From Allopontixanthobacter confluentis (GTDB taxonomy: Bacteria > Pseudomonadota > Alphaproteobacteria > Sphingomonadales > Sphingomonadaceae), in assembly GCF_009827615.1 (NCBI RefSeq), contig NZ_WTYU01000001.1:48501-112500 (forward strand): 64,000 nucleotides of DNA. Reading direction: 5' to 3'. Positions within the stretch are counted from its first letter, which is position 1. Every line of letters starts with the position of its first letter. The position numbers were made by a program, and so were the translations under genes. A model generated the notes under the pieces. The model did not search any database. It was not told the DNA's origin and saw only the letters and a list, made by a program, of their open reading frames with translations. Of the stretch, positions 18,466 through 27,727 are shown piece after piece.

Positions 18466-19556
18466 TGCTGCTGCATTCTGCAGCGCAGGAGCAGGCAAGC
18501 CAGCTGCAAAATATAGCCAGCCGCGCCGCGATAGAGATGGGGGACGCCGCTGCCGAGCATCTGGAAGTGATCAGGTTTCTGGCCCGGCCCGCCAGTTACG
18601 CCCATCACCCGGCTACCGTCGAGATTGTGGAATCGCATATGTCACTGGTGTTTCTGGCCGGTGATCTGGTGTTCAAGATCAAGCGGCCCGTCCATCTCAA
18701 ATTTGTTGATTTCCGCACCCTGTCATCGCGCAGGCACTATTGTGAGACCGAACTGGCCGTGAACCAGCGCCTTGCGCCGGGCATCTACCTTGCCGTTGCG
18801 CCGCTGGTGCGCAAGGCGGACGGCGCCCTGGCGCTGGATGCCGCAGGCGAGCCGGTTGACTATGTGGTGGTGATGCGGCGGCTGGATCAGGAACAATCTT
18901 TTGAAGCCAGAGTCCGCCGCCGCGAAGTTTCGTCCGCCGACGTGGATGATCTGTGCCGGGTTCTGGCTGCTTTTTACCGCGAGCAGCCGCCGGTTGCGAT
19001 CACTGGGGCAGAGATGATCGGGAAATGGCAAACGGGTGTGGAGCGTATGCGCCAATCGCTGACCGATGCGCAATTTGGCCTGGAAACACGGCTGACCGGC
19101 CCGCCGCTGGCTGCCATCCAGCAATTTCTGGACGAAAACAGCGACCTGATTGCCCAGCGTGTGGCCCATGGCTGGGTGCGTGACGGCCACGGCGATCTGA
19201 AGCCCGAGCATGTTTATCCGGGGCCGCCGGTGCTGTTTATCGACCGGCTGGAAATAGACGCGCAGCGCCGCTGGTGCGACCCGTTCGATGAAATTGCCTT
19301 CCTGGGGATGGAATGCACCAAGATGGGCGCAGGCTGGATTGCGGACCGGCTGACAGATGCTCTGGCCGGGGAGCTGGGGGACCGGCCACCGCCGGTGCTG
19401 CTCCGGTTTTACAGCTGTTACCGGGCGTGCCTGCGAGCCCGTTTCGCCATCGAACACCTGCTGGATGAAGCCCCGCGAACCCCGCAGCGATGGCCGCGGC
19501 GCGCACGGGAATATCTGGCACTGGCCGCTGCTGAATGGGAGAAGCCGACAGGATAG
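18462..19556 (+). CDS. COG2187-like aminoglycoside phosphotransferase-fold kinase
   Basis: The 364-residue protein begins with a helical part, then HMSLVFLAGDLVFKIKRPV (N-lobe, with the ATP-binding Lys), VVVMRRLDQEQSF, the catalytic loop GHGDLKPEHVY near residue 245 and LFIDRLEID, equivalent to the metal Asp. In many genomes COG2187 is fused to a COG0645 ATPase domain, as in the DosR-regulon protein Rv2004c; here only the kinase half is present. The substrate is unknown. Confidence 0.85.
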   Translation: MMLLHSAAQEQASQLQNIASRAAIEMGDAAAEHLEVIRFLARPASYAHHPATVEIVESHMSLVFLAGDLVFKIKRPVHLKFVDFRTLSSRRHYCETELAVNQRLAPGIYLAVAPLVRKADGALALDAAGEPVDYVVVMRRLDQEQSFEARVRRREVSSADVDDLCRVLAAFYREQPPVAITGAEMIGKWQTGVERMRQSLTDAQFGLETRLTGPPLAAIQQFLDENSDLIAQRVAHGWVRDGHGDLKPEHVYPGPPVLFIDRLEIDAQRRWCDPFDEIAFLGMECTKMGAGWIADRLTDALAGELGDRPPPVLLRFYSCYRACLRARFAIEHLLDEAPRTPQRWPRRAREYLALAAAEWEKPTG

Positions 19557-19589
19557 GTGACAGGCTAGGTTGCAGGCAGGCCCTGATTG

Positions 19590-20576
19590 TCAGTCATAGG
19601 GAAGCAATTCGCTGACCGGTTCGCCGCTATGTAGCCGTTCGATCACATCTGCGACAAGCGGTGCAGTCTCGACAATCTCGATGCGCGCAAGATTGCCCGC
19701 TGATATTCCTGCGGCCAGCCCGATGGTGTCGCTGACCACAATCCGGTCTGGCCCGTTGTTCGCGAACAGCGGGGAGGTGTCACCGAACATGCCATGGGCG
19801 GCGGCGGCCACCACGCGCACGGCACCGTTTTTACGGCAGGCCTGCACGCTGCGCATGATGGTGGTTCCGCTGCTGATCAGATCGTCCACGATAATTGCCG
19901 TGCAGCCAGCCACGTCGCCTGCAAACAGATGGCCCGATACAATGCCGCTGCTGCGGTGCTTGTCCATGATCGCCTTGCCGACTGGGCGGCCCAATTCGCG
20001 TTCCAGCTCGCTGCGGAACAGTTCGGCGCGCTTGTTGCCGCCCGCATCGGGCGACACGACAGCCACTTTTCCATCCCCCAGTCCCGGGGCCAGATATTTC
20101 GCCAGCAGTCCGGCAAAGGCCAGGTTTTCCGGCTTGCAGAGGCGGAACGCATTTTCAAACGCGCTGATATTATGCACATCGACGGTAATGATCCGGTCTG
20201 TTCCCATGCTCTCAAACAGTGCCGCCACATAGCGCGAATTGACCGGATCACGCGGCTTGGTGCGGCGGTCCTTGCGGCCATAGGACAAATAAGGGGCAAT
20301 GGCCGTTACGCGGGCTGCGCCTGCATCCTTCAGCGCGCCGATGAAAAAGAGCAATCTTACCAGCTTGTCATTGGCGGAAATGCCGGGTTCTGCGTGCAGG
20401 CTGTGGACCACGTAAACATCCCGCCCGCCCACTTCCACCAGCGGCCTTGTCTTGTGTTCGCCGCCGTCAAAGTCCCGTTCTTCATGGGCCGCCAGGGGCC
20501 TGCCCAGCCCGAATGCCACATGTTCCCCAAAGACGCGGCTGGCATCCAGCGCAAACAGGATCAGATCGTGGCCCAT
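19590..20576 (-). CDS. divergent ribose-phosphate pyrophosphokinase (PRPP synthetase)
   Basis: The 328-residue protein has SLHAEPGISANDKLVRLLFF (ATP site region), YLSYGRKDRRTKPRDPVNSR (flexible loop), VVSPDAGGNKRAE and the PRPP-binding VDDLISSGTT near residue 220. It makes PRPP from ribose-5-phosphate and ATP. The usual DLHAxQIQGFF segment is replaced by DVHNISAFENAF, so this is a divergent paralogue, likely beside a housekeeping prs elsewhere. The start at 20576 has AAGGA six bases upstream. A phosphoribosyltransferase is encoded in the same island. Confidence 0.92.
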   Translation of the reverse strand: MGHDLILFALDASRVFGEHVAFGLGRPLAAHEERDFDGGEHKTRPLVEVGGRDVYVVHSLHAEPGISANDKLVRLLFFIGALKDAGAARVTAIAPYLSYGRKDRRTKPRDPVNSRYVAALFESMGTDRIITVDVHNISAFENAFRLCKPENLAFAGLLAKYLAPGLGDGKVAVVSPDAGGNKRAELFRSELERELGRPVGKAIMDKHRSSGIVSGHLFAGDVAGCTAIIVDDLISSGTTIMRSVQACRKNGAVRVVAAAAHGMFGDTSPLFANNGPDRIVVSDTIGLAAGISAGNLARIEIVETAPLVADVIERLHSGEPVSELLPYD

Positions 20577-20676
20577 TCCATTCCTTCTACGTGTCAGCAG
20601 GATCACCAATGGGTAGGGGATGGCGCACAGACCCCGCCATCGGTGAATATCCGTAGCCAGCTTGCGAACCCGCGCA

Positions 20677-21459
20677 TCAATCCTCATGCCCCAGATATAA
20701 ATCGATCACTGCCGGGTCATGCAGCATGGCGTCAGGCGCGCCGCTGAAGATGAGGCTGCCCTTGTCGATCACATAGGCGCGGTCGATCACCTCCAGCATT
20801 TCCGGCACATTCTGATCGGTCAGCAATATGCCGATATTGCGGTGTTTCATTTCCCGGATCAGTTGCTTGATACTGGCAACGGTCAACGGATCGATCCCGG
20901 CAAAGGGTTCATCCAGCACGATGATGACAGGTTCCAGCGCCAGCGCGCGCGCCACTTCGCAGCGCCGCCGCTCACCGCCGGAAAGCGACGTGGCCCGCAT
21001 ATTGCGCAAATGAGCGATGTTGAGGCCGGCCAGCAGATCATCTAGCCGGTGCTGACGCATGGCGGGGTCAGGTTCGGTAATTTCCAGCATTGCGCTGATG
21101 TTTTGCGCCACGGTGAGGCCGCGAAAAACCGATGGCTGTTCGGGCAGATATCCAAGGCCCAGGGTTGCCCGGCGGTAAAATGGCAGGCGGGTGATATCCT
21201 GCCCATCCAGCAGGATGCGTCCGCCATCCGGCTTCACCAGCCCCAGAATGCAGGAAAATGCGACTGTCTTGCCTGCTCCGTCGCGGCCGAACAGGCCAAC
21301 CACCTCGCCCTGCAAAACGCGAAGGGACAGCCCGTTTATGACCGGAACCCTGCCGAAAGATTTGCGGATATCGACCACTTCCAGCGTGACAGTGCCCGCG
21401 CTGCGCGGCGCAATTCTGGCTTGGGTGCCATGGTGCAGAGGCGCGCTTATACCGGTCAT
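20677..21459 (-). CDS. LptB-like ABC transporter ATPase, divergent paralogue
   Basis: The 260-residue single ABC domain has Walker A GRDGAGKT, the LptB-like YRRATLGLGYLPEQPSVFRGLTVAQN, signature LSGGERRRCEVARAL and Walker B VIIVLDEPFAGIDP. LptB powers lipopolysaccharide export. Differences from the typical form are Arg-Asp in the P-loop (normally PNGAGKTT) and EQ rather than QE at the Q-loop. No LptC/F/G gene is nearby. The start at 21459 is preferred, 53 residues inside a longer open frame, because homology begins there. It is 100 bp upstream of prs on the same strand. Confidence 0.85.
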   Translation of the reverse strand: MTGISAPLHHGTQARIAPRSAGTVTLEVVDIRKSFGRVPVINGLSLRVLQGEVVGLFGRDGAGKTVAFSCILGLVKPDGGRILLDGQDITRLPFYRRATLGLGYLPEQPSVFRGLTVAQNISAMLEITEPDPAMRQHRLDDLLAGLNIAHLRNMRATSLSGGERRRCEVARALALEPVIIVLDEPFAGIDPLTVASIKQLIREMKHRNIGILLTDQNVPEMLEVIDRAYVIDKGSLIFSGAPDAMLHDPAVIDLYLGHED

Positions 21460-21590
21460 CCTGCAGCACAGGTAAATGTCTGTGCGGCGGGCACAAACCG
21501 GAACATTACCTATAGAACCCAAGGCGCAAGACGGGCGAAACTGGCTGCAATCCGGCTGCTGACATGCAGCATTTCGCAGGAGAACCATCG

Positions 21591-22193
21591 ATGACTGCCC
21601 CTGTCCGCCCCTCAGCATGTGTCGCCGCTGCCGCTGCCATGGCGCTGTCGCTGGCCGTCAGCGGCTGCGCCCATCATAGCACGCCGTATCAGCCAATATC
21701 GTCTGCCAACCGCGTGGCAGGCGGATATTCGGACATACAGATCAGCGAAGACCGTTACCGCGTCTCCTTTGCCGGCAACCGCTTGACATCGCGCGAACAG
21801 GTGGAAACCTACCTGTTGTTCCGCGCAGCCGAACTGACGCTGGAAAAGGGCATGGACTGGTTTGCAATCGAAGACCGCGTGGTCGAACGCGAAGTGGAAC
21901 GGCAGGTGAGGCCGGACCCGCTTTATGATCCATGGTTCGGCACATATTACGGCAGCTGGCGCCCCTATTGGAGCTACTATGGTCCGCGGACTGGCTGGCG
22001 CCGGTGGTATCCCTATTATGGGCACAGCTTCTGGACCACCCATGTCGATATACGCGAGGTGGAACGGTATGAGGCGACAGCCGAAATCCGCGTTGGCAGC
22101 GGGGCGATGCCGGATGGTTCGGTCCGGGCATTCAACGCGCGTGAAGTGGTCACGCGGCTTGGGCCAAGGGTGGAACATCCCGGCGACAGATAG
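21591..22193 (+). CDS. CC0125/CC1285-type lipoprotein
   Basis: The 200-residue protein has a signal peptide with lipobox LAVSGC (Cys near residue 26), so it should be lipidated. The mature part has a conserved ITSRE-like start (RLTSREQVETYLLFRAAELT) typical of the CC0125 group, a Tyr/Trp-rich segment (YYGSWRPYWSYYGPR) and a C-terminal IREVERYEATAEIRVG. Function is unknown. The ATG follows CAGGAGA. It is divergent from the LptB paralogue, so an envelope link is possible. Confidence 0.8.
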   Translation: MTAPVRPSACVAAAAAMALSLAVSGCAHHSTPYQPISSANRVAGGYSDIQISEDRYRVSFAGNRLTSREQVETYLLFRAAELTLEKGMDWFAIEDRVVEREVERQVRPDPLYDPWFGTYYGSWRPYWSYYGPRTGWRRWYPYYGHSFWTTHVDIREVERYEATAEIRVGSGAMPDGSVRAFNAREVVTRLGPRVEHPGDR

Positions 22194-22227
22194 TATCCGG
22201 ACAAAGCGCGCTCGTGACGCCTGAAGC

Positions 22228-23394
22228 TTAATCGCGCTTCCTGATACGCGAGGCGTCCGCAATATCCCCGGACGGGTTCAGGATCACCTCCGTCCCGGGG
22301 GTAAGTCCGGCCAGAACTTCGCCATAATCATCGTTCAGATGGCCAATCCTGACCGTGCGCAGGCGCGCGCGGCCATTGTCGGCGGCAAAGACATTCCACG
22401 CACCATCAGGCCCGCGAAACAGCGCGCCCACCGGCACGCGGATGGCCTTGGGGTCGCGCCACAGGATCACGGTAACGTCGATCTGGTATCCATGGCCCAG
22501 CCGCGCAATGCGCCGGGCTGCGTCGGGCGCGAAATCGATAATCACATTAACCCGCTGTTCCTCGATACCAAGGGCCGAGACCTTGAGACTGCCAAAAGGC
22601 TCCACAGTGCGGACACGGCCTGCCAGCACGCCTTCGCCGCCCCACCGGGTGATTTCTACCGGATCACCGGGTTTGATGCGGATGGCTTCGCGCGACAGAA
22701 GGTCGGCAGCCACTTCCATGCGAGCAGGATCGCCGATTTCGACCAGCGGCGTGCCTTGCGCTGTCACGCCTTCGCTTTCGGAAAAACGCCGCAGCACCAT
22801 GCCGCTTTCCGGTGACCGGATCGCCACTGCCCCGCCGCGCGGCATTCCGGCGGCAGCAGGTTCTGCCAGCAGGCCTTGCAGGCGGCGCGTTTCTGCCCTG
22901 TTGCGGGCCAAATCCGCGCGCTGCATGGCGGCGCTGGCGCGTTTCGCATCCAGTTGCGCTTTTGATAGAAACCCGCGTGCGGCCAGTTCTTCAGCGCGGC
23001 CAAGGTCTGCTTCTGAAAGGCGCAGGCTGGCTGCGGCACCGGTTTCTGCGGCCCGCGATGCGGCAATTGCATTGCTGATTTCGCTGCGGCTGCGCTGGTC
23101 GAGTGGCGATGATGGCATGGCCGCCATGCGGGCAATGACAGTCTGGCCCGCCACCACCGCATCACCCGGTTCCAGCTCGATCCGCGTGACATAGCCTGTG
23201 ACAGGGGCTGTCACTGTATAAAGCTCATGCACGCGCGTTACGCCATCATCGGTAACGCCGACCGCCATTGGCCCCTGGCTGACGGCGGCCAGATCCACCG
23301 CTTGGGGCTGGGGCCAGAAACTCCATGCCAGCCCGCCCAGCAGCAAGGCGGTAATCAGAATGGCCCACCGCCAGTTTTTGAGCATTTTCCACAT
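22228..23394 (-). CDS. membrane fusion protein (HlyD family) of an ABC exporter
   Basis: The 388-residue protein has an N-terminal helix (WAILITALLLGGLAWSFW), a barrel-sandwich start (VTAPVTGYVTRIELEPGDAVVAGQ), an alpha-helical hairpin (about 110-175) and a C-terminal beta-barrel. Adaptors of this type link an inner membrane ABC permease to an outer partner. Its ATG shares one base with the permease stop (TGATG). Confidence 0.92.
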   Translation of the reverse strand: MWKMLKNWRWAILITALLLGGLAWSFWPQPQAVDLAAVSQGPMAVGVTDDGVTRVHELYTVTAPVTGYVTRIELEPGDAVVAGQTVIARMAAMPSSPLDQRSRSEISNAIAASRAAETGAAASLRLSEADLGRAEELAARGFLSKAQLDAKRASAAMQRADLARNRAETRRLQGLLAEPAAAGMPRGGAVAIRSPESGMVLRRFSESEGVTAQGTPLVEIGDPARMEVAADLLSREAIRIKPGDPVEITRWGGEGVLAGRVRTVEPFGSLKVSALGIEEQRVNVIIDFAPDAARRIARLGHGYQIDVTVILWRDPKAIRVPVGALFRGPDGAWNVFAADNGRARLRTVRIGHLNDDYGEVLAGLTPGTEVILNPSGDIADASRIRKRD

Positions 23395-25760
23395 CAGTCA
23401 TGCGCCTTCAGAACACGGACCATGTCCAGCCGGTTGACCCGGCGGGCCACAATCACTGCGGTGGCAGTGGTGGCCGCCAGAACCACCAGCGTGGCCACGC
23501 CATAGCTTGACCGTTCCGGCGCAAAGGGCAGGCGGAACAGGTCGGAACTGAACATGGCCACCATCAGCCGGGCCAGCCAATAGCCGACGACGCAGCCGAC
23601 CGGTACGGCCATCACCACCAGCAGCGCGACTTCGCCCAGCAGCACAATGCCCACTTCGTTGCGATGGTAGCCCAGCACGCGCAAGGTGGCGAGTTCATGT
23701 GCCCGTTCCGAATAGAGGATGCGGGCGCTATTATAGACCACGCCAATTGCAATGGCGCTGGCAAAGGCGATGTAGAAGCCCATCATCGACATGATGTTTT
23801 CATCAATGATCCGTTGAAACAGCCCCATCGCGGCATCGCGTTCGGTCACGCCCAGAACCATCGGCATATCGGCCAGCCTGCCGATCAGTTCGTCCCTCCT
23901 GGCATGGTCGATCAGCAGGTTGGCGCTGCCCACTGGTGCGCCGTCCCGGCTGAGGCGGGACAGCACATCGCTTTGCGCATAGGCGCGGGTGCCGATCAGC
24001 TCATCAATCGTGCTGGCAATAGGCATGGTGGTGCTGGTCTGCCTGCCGCCCAGCAATTCCACTTCCACCCTGTCACCCACGCTGACCCCCAGATGATCCG
24101 CCAATGCGCGGCTGAGCATCAGGCCGGACGCTGGCAGGGCCACTTCGAACCCCTGGGCATCCACGCGCGATGTCAGCCGGTCATCGCTGCTGGCTGCTTC
24201 TATCGCCACACGCTTGCTGCGGGGGCCGCTGCGCAGCATCACCGGCACGGCGCGGGCCTGTTCCACCCGGATTACGCCGGGCATGGATGCAAGTTCGCTC
24301 AACACCTTTTCATTGCGGGGTTCGATAAAGCTGACAGAAATGTCCTGCCGCTGGGCGCGGAAAAAGTAATTATCCAGCATGGCCCGCGAACTGTCGATGA
24401 ACTGGAGCACGGAAAACAGCAGGCCCAATGACAGGGCCACGCCGAACACCGTCACGCCTGACCGACCCGGCCAGCGCGCAATATGGCGCACGATCATGTT
24501 GCCGACCGCTGAAAGCCCTGCCTTTTCGCCCAGCCGTTCGATCCATCCGGCATGATAGACAGGCGGCGGCGGGGGCGACATGGCCACTGCCGGGCTGAGT
24601 GTGACTGCCTTGCGCACACCGCCCATGGCGCCAATGGCGGCGGAACCAAATGCCAGCGCGGCCCCCGCCAGAAAAACGGGCGCGGACACTTGGTAATATA
24701 GGAATGGGAAGCGGTAATATTCGGCATATTGCCCGGTCATGGACCGGCCCATCCACCACCCTGCCGCCGACCCCAGCACAATCCCCAGCAGGGCAATGGC
24801 CAGCGCGAATTTGAGATAATGCCAGCCCACAGATGCGCTGGTGTGGCCAAATGCCTTGAGCAGGCCAATTTCTTCCCGCTCGGTCCGGATTGTCCGGCCC
24901 AGCACCACATAAACCAGGAAGGTTGATACCAGCAGGAAGATGGGCGGGATAATCCGCGTCATCGCTTCCAGCTGGTCCAGCTCGCTTTGCAGAAAGGCGT
25001 TGGAAAGGTGGTCCTTGCGGCCAATTGCGCCGGTGCCGCCATATTGGCTGGTCAGCGTGTCCACATGGCGGATAATCTCCGCTTCTTTCGCGCCGCGGTC
25101 CATTTTCAATGCCACTGCGTTGATCGCGCCTTGCCGGTTTGACGCGGCTTCCAGCGCCTTTTCCCCCATCCAGAAGATGCCGTATCGGCTGGCATCAGGC
25201 ACCAGTTCGCCCGGCGCGATGGACCAGATGTAATCCGGTGCCAGCCCGATGCCGACCACTTCCAGCCGGGTGCGGCTGCCATAGATTATCGCATCGATCC
25301 GGTCGCCCAGATGCACGGCATTGGCATCGGCAAAGGCCTTGTCGATCACCACTTCGCCTGCCTTGTCGCTGACCGGGCCGCGCCCGCGCAGCAGCACCAG
25401 CCGGTTCAGCGTGCTGGCACCGCCATCGCCAACAGAATTGATGACAGCGCGTACCGGCGCAATGCGTCCGGGCATTTCCAGCGTGGCGAACTGCTCGATC
25501 CGCCCTTCGGCCTGCGCCACGCCGTCAATCGCGGCCAGCTGTTCGACCACGCTGCGCGGCGCGCGGACCATGGTGACGAAAATATCGGCATAGCCATTGC
25601 GGTCATAATAGGCATCACGCGTCTGGGTAAGCGAATGATGCACGCCCATCGCCATCACAAAGGTTGCCGTGGCCGCACCGATCACCAGGGCAATCGCCAG
25701 TGCCTGCCCCCGCATATGCCACAAATCGCGCAGCAGCTTGGTATCGAGCGCTCTCACCAC
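23394..25760 (-). CDS. FtsX-family ABC transporter permease, double-length
   Basis: The 788-residue protein starts with a cytoplasmic-to-membrane segment ([26 protein letters not shown]), a large periplasmic domain, three helices, a short linker and a second copy of the same layout ([21 protein letters not shown] onward), ending in three more helices. This ten-helix double FtsX form is typical of the MacB/LolCE-like superfamily with HlyD partners. It is coupled to the ATPase and adaptor genes. The substrate is unknown. Confidence 0.92.
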   Translation of the reverse strand: MVRALDTKLLRDLWHMRGQALAIALVIGAATATFVMAMGVHHSLTQTRDAYYDRNGYADIFVTMVRAPRSVVEQLAAIDGVAQAEGRIEQFATLEMPGRIAPVRAVINSVGDGGASTLNRLVLLRGRGPVSDKAGEVVIDKAFADANAVHLGDRIDAIIYGSRTRLEVVGIGLAPDYIWSIAPGELVPDASRYGIFWMGEKALEAASNRQGAINAVALKMDRGAKEAEIIRHVDTLTSQYGGTGAIGRKDHLSNAFLQSELDQLEAMTRIIPPIFLLVSTFLVYVVLGRTIRTEREEIGLLKAFGHTSASVGWHYLKFALAIALLGIVLGSAAGWWMGRSMTGQYAEYYRFPFLYYQVSAPVFLAGAALAFGSAAIGAMGGVRKAVTLSPAVAMSPPPPPVYHAGWIERLGEKAGLSAVGNMIVRHIARWPGRSGVTVFGVALSLGLLFSVLQFIDSSRAMLDNYFFRAQRQDISVSFIEPRNEKVLSELASMPGVIRVEQARAVPVMLRSGPRSKRVAIEAASSDDRLTSRVDAQGFEVALPASGLMLSRALADHLGVSVGDRVEVELLGGRQTSTTMPIASTIDELIGTRAYAQSDVLSRLSRDGAPVGSANLLIDHARRDELIGRLADMPMVLGVTERDAAMGLFQRIIDENIMSMMGFYIAFASAIAIGVVYNSARILYSERAHELATLRVLGYHRNEVGIVLLGEVALLVVMAVPVGCVVGYWLARLMVAMFSSDLFRLPFAPERSSYGVATLVVLAATTATAVIVARRVNRLDMVRVLKAHD

Positions 25761-26494
25761 GCCATCTCCGATGCAGAAATGCGCTTTTCATTCACCGCGA
25801 TGGAGGCAATCTGCCCGTCGAGGAAATTGAACACCCGGTCCGCCATGGCGGCAATGCCGGCATTATGGGTGATGAGGATGAGCGTAGTGCCCAGTTCCCG
25901 GTTGGCCTGCGCCAGCGTTTCGAGCACCCTGATCCCCGTCTGACTGTCGAGTGCGCCGGTCGGTTCATCACACAAAAGGACGCCGGGCCGCTTGGCAATG
26001 GCGCGGGCCACTGCCACGCGCTGCTGTTCGCCGCCGGAAAGCTGGGCCGGGAAATGCGTTCGCCGCTCGGCCAGGCCAACCAGGTCCAGCGCATCAGCAG
26101 GGTGCATCGGATCATCGGAAATATCCGTCACCAGCCGGACGTTTTCTTCGGCTGTCAGGCTGGGGATCAGATTATAGAACTGGAAGACAAAGCCGATATT
26201 GGCGCGGCGAAACCGGGTCAGCGCGGCATCATCCAGCGCGGTCAGTTCCGTCTCGCCATACCACAGCTCGCCCGCAGTGGGCCGGTCCAGCCCGCCGATG
26301 ATGTTGAGCAAGGTGGACTTGCCGCTGCCTGAAGGGCCCAGCAGCACCAGCACTTCACCGGCGTAAATTTCCAGATCCACTCCGCGCAATGCATGGACCT
26401 GCGTTTCCCCAGTGACATAGGTCTTGCGCAATGCCCGGCCGACAAAAGCCGCTGCGCGCCCGTTTGTCCCTTGCTGATCGGCGCATTTCTCCAT
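25754..26494 (-). CDS. MacB/LolD-type ABC transporter ATPase
   Basis: The 246-residue domain has Walker [11 protein letters not shown]-loop [17 protein letters not shown], signature [15 protein letters not shown] and Walker [14 protein letters not shown]. It overlaps the permease start by 7 bp and heads the ATPase-permease-adaptor operon. The start at 26494 (MEKCADQQG) is the best guess; 26536 is also in frame. A FixJ-box-like site lies only 35-48 bp upstream. Confidence 0.92.
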   Translation of the reverse strand: MEKCADQQGTNGRAAAFVGRALRKTYVTGETQVHALRGVDLEIYAGEVLVLLGPSGSGKSTLLNIIGGLDRPTAGELWYGETELTALDDAALTRFRRANIGFVFQFYNLIPSLTAEENVRLVTDISDDPMHPADALDLVGLAERRTHFPAQLSGGEQQRVAVARAIAKRPGVLLCDEPTGALDSQTGIRVLETLAQANRELGTTLILITHNAGIAAMADRVFNFLDGQIASIAVNEKRISASEMAW

Positions 26495-26528
26495 TGTGCA
26501 GGCATAGAAAAGCCGCAGTTGCACGGCG

Positions 26529-26542
26529 TTACGCAAATATCC
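26529..26542 (+). promoter_or_regulatory. FixJ-box-like site between the ABC exporter and the usp-ndvB operon
   Basis: TTACGCAAATATCC, followed by TGA, differs from the uspA site at 5344 at one base in 17. It lies 148-161 bp before the usp start at 26690 and 35-48 bp before the exporter start. Confidence 0.5.
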
Positions 26543-26584
26543 TGATCTGCGCTCGGCGCAAAATCACGCGCTAGGCCGCCAGCC

Positions 26585-26599
26585 CTACGGATGCTTCCC
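26585..26599 (+). promoter_or_regulatory. second FixJ-box-like site upstream of the usp-ndvB operon
   Basis: CTACGGATGCTTCCC lies 91-105 bp upstream of the usp start, at the same distance as the motif before uspA and DUF2267. It matches YTACGNAWNNNTCCC. Confidence 0.4.
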
Positions 26600-26689
26600 T
26601 ATAGGCGCGGCAGGTGGGTTTGGGCATCGTCATGGGGCTGGTGAGGAGAATCGTTTTAACCATAACCCACCCCTGCGAAGGACGCTGCA

Positions 26690-27727
26690 ATGGACATCCA
26701 CCAGTTTGAGTATCGTGCTGAACGAGGCTCTGGGCCACGCCCGGTTCCGCAGCCGCTGGATGATCTGCACAAGGCAAGCCCGCAAGGGGCGGTGCCGCGT
26801 CTGGTGGCCTGCGTGGATGATACCGACCATGCCGAGGCTGTATCAGCGCAGGCAGCGGCGATTGCGTGCAGTCTGGGCCTGCAGGTGACATTTGCCAGAG
26901 TGATTGATTCCCCGCGACATTTTGCGTCGCCGGCAGACCCTGTCGAATGGCAGATGCGGCGCCGGCTGCAGCGCGATAATCTGCACCGGTTTGCCACCAG
27001 GGATCAGCCTGAAACGCTGGCCGAAAGCGTGTTGCTGGCAGGTGCGCCGGTCGAAGAATTGTCCGAATGGTCGCGCGAAAACGGGGCGACCCTGCTGGCC
27101 CTTGGCCGCCGCGGTTCCAACAATGGCAAAGGGCTGGGCGCAACGGCGCAGGGCCTGCTGGACCGGGCCGAACATTCGCTGCTGCTGGTGCCCCCCGGCC
27201 CGCCGCGCACTGGCGGATACCGGCGGATCATGGTGCCGATAGACGGTTCAGCACAGGGCGACAGCGTGCTGCCCATTGCCCGCCGGATTGCGCGGACCCA
27301 TGCGGCTGATCTGGTGCTGGTGCATGTTGTTCCCCGGCTCGAAGTGGTCGGCGCAGGGCGCGCGCCGCAGGTGGAGAACCTGGCCATGCAGATTGACGGG
27401 CACAACCGGCGCAATGCCCGCCAGCATCTGGATAATCTGCGCAGCCGCTGTGTGGATGATGGCGTCAATGTCAGCATTGTCACCCGCGGCCCGGGTGATC
27501 CGCGGGCCACCTTGCGTGATCTGGCGGCAGAAGAAAATGCGGATCTCATCGTCATGTCATCGCACGGCAATACCGGGCTGGCAGATGTGGCGTGCGGCAG
27601 CGTGACGGAATATCTGGCTGGCCACGCCCCTGTGCCGGTGCTGATCGTGCGGCCCAATATCCAGTGCAGCTTCGGCCCTGAACCGGCAAGTTGCCGGAAC
27701 GTATCCGCGTTTCGTTTTGCGGGGTGA
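26690..27727 (+). CDS. tandem universal stress protein
   Basis: The 345-residue protein has two Usp domains. The first starts near residue 38 (RLVACVDDTDHAEAV); the second near residue 180 (RRIMVPIDGSAQGDSVLPIA) and ends SSHGNTGLADVACGSV then VPVLIVRP, the ATP-binding loop pattern. It is the first gene of the operon with the glucan synthase and PEP synthase: the downstream start overlaps its stop (GTGA). Homologues are induced by low oxygen and stationary phase in several phyla. Confidence 0.92.
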   Translation: MDIHQFEYRAERGSGPRPVPQPLDDLHKASPQGAVPRLVACVDDTDHAEAVSAQAAAIACSLGLQVTFARVIDSPRHFASPADPVEWQMRRRLQRDNLHRFATRDQPETLAESVLLAGAPVEELSEWSRENGATLLALGRRGSNNGKGLGATAQGLLDRAEHSLLLVPPGPPRTGGYRRIMVPIDGSAQGDSVLPIARRIARTHAADLVLVHVVPRLEVVGAGRAPQVENLAMQIDGHNRRNARQHLDNLRSRCVDDGVNVSIVTRGPGDPRATLRDLAAEENADLIVMSSHGNTGLADVACGSVTEYLAGHAPVPVLIVRPNIQCSFGPEPASCRNVSAFRFAG

